Assembly (NCBI GenBank): GCA_905235315.1
Contig: CAJOLG010000088.1
Coordinates: forward strand, 1-7,216
DNA length: 7,216 nt
Direction: 5' to 3'
Source of the DNA: an uncultured Solobacterium sp.
Lineage (GTDB): Bacteria > Bacillota_I > Bacilli_A > Erysipelotrichales > Erysipelotrichaceae
The stretch's first letter is position 1. Each line of letters opens with the position of its first letter. This document shows positions 1 to 4,990 of the stretch, in pieces. The position numbers and the translations under genes are program-made. The notes under the pieces are model-generated. The model saw nothing but the letters and a program-made list of their open reading frames with translations, was not told where the DNA came from and made no database searches.

Positions 1-1045
1 CTTCCTCTGCGTCTTCATCCGGAATCTCAAGGTATCCGTTTTTATACCATCCCTGGAAATAATGGTTCAGGAAGTCCGGGTCTTTCTGATCCTGACCGTA
101 CGCATCGATCGGAATCAGAATCTTTTCGCCGTTGTCATCAAGATAGAAAATTCCGTTATTGTCGGAATAATAATGCTTAACCGCACGGTCACCCCACTTA
201 TTATAAATATAATTTCCTTCCTCATCGGTCCAGTAATCAAATACCGTTTCCACTTCATCCCATGGACATGCCCGGGCGGCGGCGACAGTAGTGCCGTTGT
301 CCGCATATACACAGAGATCCTTGTTGGTCATCAGCGCACTGATCGTTTCATAATTGTTGATCAGTCCGAGTGAGAAATAGTTTCCAAAGAAGACCCCTCC
401 GTCCCTCATTCGGATTTCCACCGCTTCCTCATCATAAGACAGCGGATACTGAATCACTTCTGCCATGGATTCGATCACTTCGGGCATCACAGCACGAAAG
501 CCGGTGGTCAGAAGATGCGTCTGCGTTTCTTCATTAAACCCGGTGATGTACGGTATGCGCGCGAGGATATGCATATATTCGCTGGTAAGGTCACAGATAC
601 TGCCGTCCGTAAACAGAATGGTTGGGACATCTTCATCATACCGGTAGCCGATCGGCTGTTTCTCCTTGATCGTGATGTCGACAACGTTGTTTTTCATCAG
701 CCGCACCGATGCGGATTCGATCATGGGGTCTTTCTGGATATACGCTGCCAGAGCGTTCGTAAACTGCAGGTAGAACTGTTCGTTTACCCGTACCTGGGAA
801 AGCTGCTCCACATATTTTGCGCTCAGATAATTGTTGCCATGCACCGCAACCGCTTTTACACGGCTCGCCGGTGAAGCCACATACAGGATTACCAGAAGTG
901 CTGCAGACAGGAAAACAGCGCGCAAAAAAACGCCGCGCTTTGTCTTTGCGAATGTTTCGTTATCGCTGGCCGCCGCCCGCTCTTCAAAAACTGCATCAAC
1001 GCTTTTGGCAGGTGCCGGACTCTTTTCGGGTGTCTGTTCTACCAA
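1..1045 (-). CDS. divIB: Cell-division protein of the FtsQ/DivIB family, POTRA-containing; 3' end cut by window edge
   Basis: DivIB/FtsQ is a single-pass membrane protein of the divisome that works with FtsL/DivIC outside the membrane at septum formation. The 348 visible residues show a charged cytoplasmic N-terminus (1-37), one membrane helix (about 38-57, AVFLSAALLVILYV core), a POTRA domain (about 62-133, starting VKAVAVHGNNYLS and ending IKEKQPIGYRYD) and a beta domain (about 140-260). An acidic, aromatic-rich tail follows, with two copies of a 21-residue unit, and continues past the left edge. It is already longer than B. subtilis DivIB (263 residues). The start is TTG at 1045-1043: an in-frame TAA lies immediately upstream, no ATG follows before the membrane helix, and GGAG sits 8 bases upstream. 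It overlaps the murB stop by 7 bases, so translational coupling is likely. Family assignment rests on topology, POTRA and gene order; individual residues of this family are poorly conserved. Confidence 0.88.
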   Translation of the reverse strand, partial: MVEQTPEKSPAPAKSVDAVFEERAAASDNETFAKTKRGVFLRAVFLSAALLVILYVASPASRVKAVAVHGNNYLSAKYVEQLSQVRVNEQFYLQFTNALAAYIQKDPMIESASVRLMKNNVVDITIKEKQPIGYRYDEDVPTILFTDGSICDLTSEYMHILARIPYITGFNEETQTHLLTTGFRAVMPEVIESMAEVIQYPLSYDEEAVEIRMRDGGVFFGNYFSLGLINNYETISALMTNKDLCVYADNGTTVAAARACPWDEVETVFDYWTDEEGNYIYNKWGDRAVKHYYSDNNGIFYLDDNGEKILIPIDAYGQDQKDPDFLNHYFQGWYKNGYLEIPDEDAEE

Positions 1046-1935
1046 TTAAACCGCTCCACTTCCATATGCAGACGAATGTTATATTTTTCTTCAACAAGTT
1101 TGCGAATCTCCTCGACAAGCGCAAGGAAGTCTTCCGCTTTCGCGTTGTCTTCATTGACGATGAAATTCACATGTTTCTCGCTTACCATTGCGCCCCCGAT
1201 CCGGTATCCGCGATACCCGATCCCGTCAATCAGTTTCCAGGCCGGCATCTCTTCCGGATTCTGGAATACGCTTCCGGCACTTGGTTTATCCAGCGGCTGA
1301 GAGTCCATACGCCGCTTTCGCCGGCTTTCCATCAGATCTCTTATCTCCGAAACCGGTGCGGTTGTCAGGGAAATTCTGACGGCAATGATCAGCCAGTCAG
1401 GATGGTCATGAAAGATACTGTGCCGATAGGAAAATTCGCATTCTTCATTGGTGATCCATTCAAACTTTTCATTCCGGTACACAAAGACACTGTCGATCAC
1501 ATCACTCATCGAACTGCGGTATGCGCCGGCATTCATAAACGTAACGCCGCCCACAGAGGCAGGTATTCCCGACACAAACTCCAGCCCGGAAAGTCCCTGT
1601 TTCATTGCCTTGTAGGAAAGCGAAATGATTGAGCATCCGGCCTGAGCGATCAGATCCGTGCCCAGAAAATAAAAGTCATCAAACTTGTCCAGCCGGATCA
1701 CAACACCATCAAACGGTTTATCTGAACAAAGGAGATTGGACCCCTTTCCAATCACTTTATAAGGAATGCCGTCTGCTTTAAGAAGCCGCATCAGGGCATC
1801 CAGAGCGATCATGGAGTCGGGATATACCACATAGCGCGCAGGGCCGCCGATTCGCAGAGTGGTCATCGCGGAAAGCGGAACATCACATTCAACTTCCGCG
1901 ATACGACTCAGTTTTTCAAACAGTTCATCACTCAT
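1039..1935 (-). CDS. murB: UDP-N-acetylenolpyruvoylglucosamine reductase MurB
   Basis: MurB is the cytoplasmic FAD enzyme that uses NADPH to reduce UDP-GlcNAc-enolpyruvate to UDP-MurNAc, the second committed step of peptidoglycan precursor synthesis. The 298-residue protein is full length for the shorter Gram-positive type. The FAD-binding half shows TTLRIGGPARYVVYP (25-39), IGKGSNLL (62-69) and GLEFVSGIPASVGG (117-130) followed by NAGAYR (135-140). Y170-R171 matches the active-site Tyr-Arg pair. The C-terminal half carries KPSAGSVFQNP (217-227), with S222 as the likely proton donor to the enol, then GYRIGGAMVSEKHVNF (243-258). E292 in the final MEVERF is the likely catalytic glutamate. Its ATG overlaps the end of murG by 8 bases and has a good Shine-Dalgarno site, so it is the second gene of the murG operon. 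Residue roles are transferred from the E. coli enzyme by eye. Confidence 0.97.
   Translation of the reverse strand: MSDELFEKLSRIAEVECDVPLSAMTTLRIGGPARYVVYPDSMIALDALMRLLKADGIPYKVIGKGSNLLCSDKPFDGVVIRLDKFDDFYFLGTDLIAQAGCSIISLSYKAMKQGLSGLEFVSGIPASVGGVTFMNAGAYRSSMSDVIDSVFVYRNEKFEWITNEECEFSYRHSIFHDHPDWLIIAVRISLTTAPVSEIRDLMESRRKRRMDSQPLDKPSAGSVFQNPEEMPAWKLIDGIGYRGYRIGGAMVSEKHVNFIVNEDNAKAEDFLALVEEIRKLVEEKYNIRLHMEVERFNW
1054..1057 (-). promoter_or_regulatory. Ribosome binding site deciding the TTG start of divIB
   Basis: GGAG lies 8 bases before the TTG at 1045, inside the last codons of murB. Together with the in-frame TAA directly before the TTG, it fixes the non-ATG start. Confidence 0.65.
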
Positions 1936-2992
1936 CGCATATCTCCTTCAGCCAAGCTGTCATATCACCTGCAGCGTCAGGTCTCGCCAGCGTACCCGCA
2001 GCTTCCGCCATCCTCTTCCGTGCCGTATTATCATGCATCAGACGGTTCATTTCCGCAAGCAGTCGGTCAGCGTCAAGCTCCTTCTCCTCCAGGATCACGG
2101 CAGCGCCCCGGTCCTGAAGTTCAAGCGCATTGTAATACTGGTGGTTATTTGGCACAAACGGGCTGGGAATCAGAATGGACGGTGTTTTTGCGGCGGCCAG
2201 TTCCGCCAGTGTAGTGGCGCCTGCCCGGCATACCGCAAGATCGCAGAGGCACAACAGTTTTGCGCCCTCCACGTAGTCACGTACAATAACGTTTTTGTTG
2301 GTATCGGAAAACGTATAGGGATTTCGTTTCCCTGCTGCGATCAGAACCTGATAATCCGTCACCCCAAGACACGCGTGATCAATAATCTCGGAAAGAGTCT
2401 GTGAGCCAAGACTCCCCATCATGACCAGTACAAACGGCCTGGTCCGGTCGATTCCATAGTCCGGGAGCAGCGAACTGTCCGCACTGATCTTTGCGCACAC
2501 CTCTGCCTGGGGATTTCCGAGCACCCGTACCTTATCCGCCGGGAAATCCTTTGCGCTCCGCTCATATGCCAGTTCCACCGCATCTGCGTACCGGCCGAGA
2601 AATACATTTGCCTTCCCCGCAAATGAATTCTGTTCCGAAATCATCGTGGGAATACCGCACTTTTTTGCGGCAAGGATGAGCGGAACCGATATGTAGTTTC
2701 CAAAGCCGACACACGCATCCGGCGCATAGGAACGGATCAGTTTCTCACACGCTCTTACCGCTCCTGCCATGGAAAGCAGGTATTTGATCTTGCCGGCAAC
2801 GGAGCCGGAAGTATTTGGGATATCAAGCGGAATAAACCGGTATCCGGCATTCGGAATCAGCTGTCCTTCAAGCCGGTCCTGGCTTCCGACAAAAACCGCT
2901 TCTGTATTCTCCTGCTTCAGACGTTCGGCGAACGCAAGCGCAGGATATATATGCCCGCCGGTTCCGCCGGCCGCAATTAAAACACGTTTCAT
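1928..2992 (-). CDS. murG: Lipid II synthase MurG (GlcNAc transferase)
   Basis: MurG transfers GlcNAc from UDP-GlcNAc to lipid I at the inner face of the membrane, forming lipid II. The 354 residues match the family's usual length. The N-terminal Rossmann domain (GT28) opens with GGTGGHIYPALA (9-20), the family's glycine-rich lipid I/phosphate loop, then GFGNYISVP (96-104) and ISEQNSFAGKAN (118-129). The C-terminal UDP-GlcNAc domain shows MMGSLGS (191-197), CRAGATTLAEL (255-265, with E264 expected to contact the ribose) and PFVPNNHQYYNA (278-289). The ATG at 2992 is the first possible start because an in-frame TAG lies just 9 bases upstream. No Shine-Dalgarno sequence precedes it. In B. subtilis spoVE/ftsW-type genes precede murG; here murG is the operon head and is divergent from a glycosidase-like lipoprotein. 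Confidence 0.98.
   Translation of the reverse strand: MKRVLIAAGGTGGHIYPALAFAERLKQENTEAVFVGSQDRLEGQLIPNAGYRFIPLDIPNTSGSVAGKIKYLLSMAGAVRACEKLIRSYAPDACVGFGNYISVPLILAAKKCGIPTMISEQNSFAGKANVFLGRYADAVELAYERSAKDFPADKVRVLGNPQAEVCAKISADSSLLPDYGIDRTRPFVLVMMGSLGSQTLSEIIDHACLGVTDYQVLIAAGKRNPYTFSDTNKNVIVRDYVEGAKLLCLCDLAVCRAGATTLAELAAAKTPSILIPSPFVPNNHQYYNALELQDRGAAVILEEKELDADRLLAEMNRLMHDNTARKRMAEAAGTLARPDAAGDMTAWLKEICDE
1943..1948 (-). promoter_or_regulatory. Ribosome binding site of murB
   Basis: AAGGAG lies 7 bases before the murB ATG (1935-1933), inside the final codons of murG. It is a canonical site and contrasts with its absence before murG, the first gene of the operon. Confidence 0.8.
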
Positions 2993-2998
2993 GGCATT

Positions 2999-3007
2999 AT
3001 TCTATCA
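2999..3007 (-). promoter_or_regulatory. Extended -10 promoter of the murG operon, next to the start codon
   Basis: On the minus strand TGATAGAAT (TGN plus a hexamer with 5 of 6 matches to TATAAT) ends 6 bases before the murG ATG. No convincing -35 hexamer stands 16-18 bases upstream, which extended -10 promoters can tolerate. The predicted transcription start falls at or within a few bases of the A of the ATG. Confidence 0.5.
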
Positions 3008-3011
3008 CATG

Positions 3012-3055
3012 CGGCAGTTTCAGACGGATTTCAGGTCACTGCCGCTTCCGGCAGT
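3012..3055. promoter_or_regulatory. Cluster of three CGGCAGT heptamers between divergent promoters
   Basis: CGGCAGT occurs on the plus strand at 3012-3018 and 3049-3055, and as its complement ACTGCCG at 3038-3044. The second and third copies form a perfect 7-bp dyad with a 4-base spacer. The first and second form a perfect 8-bp inverted repeat (3011-3018 and 3038-3045). The copies sit in the -35/spacer zones of the two predicted promoters, as expected for an operator controlling both directions. The protein that would bind is unknown. Confidence 0.4.
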
Positions 3056-3056
3056 A

Positions 3057-3065
3057 TGCAATAAT
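3057..3065 (+). promoter_or_regulatory. Extended -10 promoter of the lipoprotein gene, next to the start codon
   Basis: TGCAATAAT (TGN plus a hexamer with 5 of 6 matches to TATAAT) ends 8 bases before the ATG at 3074, which places the transcription start around 3072. No good -35 is visible. The only purine run before the ATG (AGAAAG) is 2 bases away, too close for a normal Shine-Dalgarno interaction. Confidence 0.45.
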
Positions 3066-3073
3066 AGAAAGTA

Positions 3074-4294
3074 ATGAAACGTACCATCCTTCTGACCGCA
3101 GCCGCTCTGGTATTCCTTTCCGGCTGTACTGCACAGCCGGCGCATGGACCGGCACCGTCATCGGAAGCACCCGTGCCTCTTGCGGAAGACAATGAGGCAG
3201 CCTTTCTTTCTGACTGTATTGATGAAAGTCTGTTTGACGGACAGAGCCTCCCCGAAACAACCCCCGGGGGCAGCCCGGTTCAATGGACTGTTCTGAGCGG
3301 AAACGCAGTTATTAAAGACTCCCTCATCTTCAAGACAGAAGCGGCAGAAGAATACGAACCCGTTTCCCTGGAGGCGAAAACAGAGAACCATACGGTCACA
3401 TTCCCTTCACTTACCCTGTGCGATCCCCTTGTCGCATATGTGATCTCCTATTTCAGTTCGGATGGATCGGATAAGGAACAGCTGAAACTTGCCTACACCT
3501 ATAACGGTACGTACTGGTTCAAAGTGAATCATGACAGCGGTATCCTGAAGCCTTCTACAGGAACGCGCAGGCTGCGCGATCCTTCCCTCGTGCGGAAACC
3601 CGGCGGAGGGTTCTCTCTTCTTGCCACCCAGGGATATGACACCGATTCCGTGTATGTATATGATTCCGCAGATCTGGTTCATTATGAAAATGAACGTCTC
3701 CTGTGTCTCAATGCATCGCCGGACAAATCAATGAGCGGGAAACAGGCATGGGCACCGGAAGCCTTCTATGATCCGGTACTTCAGACCTATATCATTATCT
3801 GGAGCAGTCCGGAGGACGGCGGCATCTATTACTCCGCATCGGACGACCTGATCCATTCCACCTATCCGCATCTGCTCTGTGATCCGGGTTTCGCTGCCAT
3901 TGACCTGACCATGGTTCATACGCCTTCCGGACGGGCTGCTGTATTGAAAGATGAACGTCTTCCGATGGAAGAGTATTCCCAGCTTTACCGCGCAGTCGGC
4001 CCCGCCTGGTACTGTCTCACCGCCGAAGACCATCCGCTTTATGAACGGCACCAGCTTGAAGGCCCGATGATTCTGAAAAGCCCCGAAAAACCGGGCTGGT
4101 ATATTTACGCCGATGACTATACCCGGAGTGAATACCGGGTGTTCTATACCGATGATATCTATGCCGGAGCTCTCTCCGAAGCAGAAAATGACGATGTTCT
4201 GATTCCGCTGGAAATGCCTTCGCACAGCTGTGCGGTGCCGGTCACATGGAAGGAACTGGAACGTATCTTTGCGGTTTATCCGGACGGCGCATAG
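3074..4294 (+). CDS. Surface lipoprotein with GH43-like beta-propeller glycosidase domain
   Basis: The 406-residue protein begins with a lipoprotein signal peptide (KR, then a hydrophobic core and lipobox LSGC, with lipidation at C18) and a Pro/Ala-rich linker (19-36). Residues about 66-115 (PVQWTVLSGNAVI onward) resemble the atrophied bacterial Ig-like domain often found before family-43 glycosidases. The rest reads as a five-bladed propeller. RLRDPSLV (166-173) supplies D169 as likely base, AIDLTM (275-280) supplies D277 as likely pKa modulator, and LEGPMI (328-333) supplies E329 as likely acid. WAPEAFYD (226-233) and a late H384 (PSHSCAVPVT) also fit. All three acidic positions are retained, so an active arabinofuranosidase- or xylosidase-type enzyme anchored outside the cell is plausible; the substrate cannot be read. 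An in-frame TAG 6 bases upstream fixes the start. It is a single-gene unit divergent from murG. Confidence 0.75.
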   Translation: MKRTILLTAAALVFLSGCTAQPAHGPAPSSEAPVPLAEDNEAAFLSDCIDESLFDGQSLPETTPGGSPVQWTVLSGNAVIKDSLIFKTEAAEEYEPVSLEAKTENHTVTFPSLTLCDPLVAYVISYFSSDGSDKEQLKLAYTYNGTYWFKVNHDSGILKPSTGTRRLRDPSLVRKPGGGFSLLATQGYDTDSVYVYDSADLVHYENERLLCLNASPDKSMSGKQAWAPEAFYDPVLQTYIIIWSSPEDGGIYYSASDDLIHSTYPHLLCDPGFAAIDLTMVHTPSGRAAVLKDERLPMEEYSQLYRAVGPAWYCLTAEDHPLYERHQLEGPMILKSPEKPGWYIYADDYTRSEYRVFYTDDIYAGALSEAENDDVLIPLEMPSHSCAVPVTWKELERIFAVYPDGA

Positions 4295-4323
4295 ATGCAG
4301 GAATGTATTGACCAACCCCCTGC

Positions 4324-4369
4324 ATGCCGCTGAAAAAAAATACATTACGGCGTTGTTTTTTCATTTTTT
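4324..4369 (+). terminator. Probable intrinsic terminator of the lipoprotein gene
   Basis: A 6-bp stem (ATGCCG 4324-4329 with CGGCGT 4348-4353, including one G-U pair) encloses an 18-base A-rich loop and is followed by a T-rich tract reaching 4369. The long loop makes it weaker than the other terminators here. An earlier hairpin (ATGCAGG 4295-4301 with CCTGCAT 4319-4325) begins directly after the stop codon. Confidence 0.45.
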
Positions 4370-4387
4370 CTTACAAAACATGCGGTC

Positions 4388-4406
4388 TTTCGGTTGAAAA
4401 CCGAAA
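4388..4406. promoter_or_regulatory. Perfect dyad over the -35, possible operator
   Basis: TTTCGGTT (4388-4395) and AACCGAAA (4399-4406) form a perfect 8-bp inverted repeat with a 3-base centre that covers the -35 hexamer. No T-tract follows, so it is not a terminator. A repressor site is the simplest reading; the cognate protein is unknown. Confidence 0.4.
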
Positions 4407-4422
4407 ATCACAGGTGTAATAT
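4394..4422 (+). promoter_or_regulatory. Sigma-A type promoter of the small-protein gene
   Basis: TTGAAA (4394-4399) and TAATAT (4417-4422) are separated by exactly 17 bases. The start would be near 4429, giving a leader of about 36 bases with a full Shine-Dalgarno site. It has a recognisable -35 and a conventional leader, unlike the other promoters in the window. Confidence 0.7.
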
Positions 4423-4451
4423 AAAAATAGCATCAGTAAAACGTTGCGATG

Positions 4452-4457
4452 AAAGGA
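4452..4457 (+). promoter_or_regulatory. Ribosome binding site of the small-protein gene
   Basis: AAAGGA lies 7 bases before the ATG at 4465. It is the strongest evidence, together with the promoter and terminator, that the short frame is translated. Confidence 0.75.
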
Positions 4458-4464
4458 CAATAGT

Positions 4465-4638
4465 ATGAGAAGTATCGACAGTAACGCCATTTTTATGGTT
4501 GATTACGAGACCGATTCTTCCGTGGTCCGTGAGTATATGACTACCATTGATTATCAGAAATTACTCAATGACGAGCGCAATGGAAACATCAGAATCATGA
4601 ACCACCTTAGGATTGGTCCTGTAAACGAGAAGGCTTAA
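4465..4638 (+). CDS. Unrecognised small protein, 57 residues, monocistronic
   Basis: I do not recognise this protein. It starts MRSIDSNAIFMVDYETDSS and ends LRIGPVNEKA, has no cysteine, no hydrophobic segment and no signal peptide, and is mildly acidic overall, suggesting a soluble cytoplasmic product. Reality of the gene is supported by its own promoter (TTGAAA-17-TAATAT), a Shine-Dalgarno site 7 bases before the ATG, and a perfect intrinsic terminator that contains its stop codon. The transcript would be roughly 220 bases, nearly half of it untranslated leader plus terminator, so a dual-function regulatory RNA is an alternative. A dyad over the -35 suggests regulated expression. Nothing links it functionally to the facing regulator operon except proximity. 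Confidence 0.7.
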   Translation: MRSIDSNAIFMVDYETDSSVVREYMTTIDYQKLLNDERNGNIRIMNHLRIGPVNEKA

Positions 4639-4650
4639 GCCTTCTTTTTT
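4628..4650 (+). terminator. Intrinsic terminator containing the small protein's stop codon
   Basis: AGAAGGCTT (4628-4636) and AAGCCTTCT (4637-4645) form an uninterrupted palindrome, giving about a 7-bp stem with a TTAA loop, followed by T residues to 4650. The TAA stop (4636-4638) is in the loop. Confidence 0.9.
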
Positions 4651-4654
4651 ATTA

Positions 4655-4679
4655 TAAAAAAGCAGACGCTGCCGTCTGC
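4655..4679 (-). terminator. Intrinsic terminator of the regulator/MazG-like operon
   Basis: GCAGACG (4679-4673 on the minus strand) pairs with CGTCTGC (4668-4662) across a 4-base loop, followed by a run of six T (4661-4656). It is tail-to-tail with the small-protein terminator, separated by only a few bases, so the two convergent units are insulated from each other. Confidence 0.85.
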
Positions 4680-4702
4680 CTGAATAACAGGAACACCGGA
4701 TT

Positions 4703-4990
4703 TTATCCGGGATACTCTTCCATCCTGCTGCGATAATCTGCGAGGATCTCTTCCAGGATCTCCTCCGGATTGATTCCGCTTTCGCTGAGAAGCGCTTCCA
4801 GCGCAAACAGGGTTTCTCCGGCCTGCTTCCGAAATGCATCGGTAGGCTCTGCGGAATGAAGCCCATAATCTGTTGCGTCAAGGATTGTTTTGCCGAGCCG
4901 CCCCGCTTCACTCATAAAATCAATATATCTGCTCTGCATATCAATATGGAGCTGATACGCATCCAGAAAATCTCCGACTTTATTCGTCAT
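4703..4990 (-). CDS. Small MazG-like (all-alpha NTP pyrophosphohydrolase fold) protein with degraded metal site
   Basis: The 95-residue helical protein reads like a short MazG-like protein: EAGRLGKTILDATDYG (28-43) resembles the family pattern EVGELAKEILKATDYG, and QAGETLFALEALLSESGI (56-73) resembles ELGDLLFSLLALANELGI, followed by an ILADYRSRM end. Active members hydrolyse nucleoside triphosphates using Mg held by EExxE and a later ExxD. Here the first motif reads S27-E28-A-G-R31 and the second Q56-A-G-E59, so most metal ligands are missing or changed and the protein is probably not a normal pyrophosphohydrolase. The start at 4990 is preferred over an in-frame ATG at 5041 because AAGGAAG lies 7 bases upstream of it. 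It overlaps the end of the regulator gene by 11 bases, implying coupled expression and a shared process. The fold assignment is by eye and moderate. Confidence 0.68.
   Translation of the reverse strand: MTNKVGDFLDAYQLHIDMQSRYIDFMSEAGRLGKTILDATDYGLHSAEPTDAFRKQAGETLFALEALLSESGINPEEILEEILADYRSRMEEYPG

Noticed and set aside
817..1632. 271-codon open frame on the plus strand, antisense to murB and divIB
   Set aside because: It lies opposite strongly recognised genes, its translation is rich in Arg, Pro and His without domain signals, and it spans the junction of two real genes.
2989..2997. Two-codon upstream frame ATG-CCA-TGA overlapping the murG start
   Set aside because: It exists in the sequence, but the predicted transcription start is at or after it and nine bases arise easily by chance.
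2984..3082. 9-bp inverted repeat ACGTTTCAT/ATGAAACGT flanking the divergent region
   Set aside because: Both copies are simply the start codons plus Lys-Arg codons of the two divergent genes, so coding alone explains them.
3728..4345. 205-codon open frame on the minus strand under the lipoprotein gene
   Set aside because: The plus-strand frame has a lipobox and family motifs; the minus-strand frame has none and would start within the lipoprotein's terminator region.
4302..4346. GTATT/AATAC elements similar to half-sites of the regulator dyad
   Set aside because: They are in the opposite relative orientation and 29 bases apart in a 3' region, so a regulator site there is unlikely; RNA pairing explains them better.
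4561..4911. 116-codon minus-strand frame crossing the convergent terminators
   Set aside because: It would read through two strong intrinsic terminators and overlaps both the small-protein gene and the MazG-like gene out of frame.
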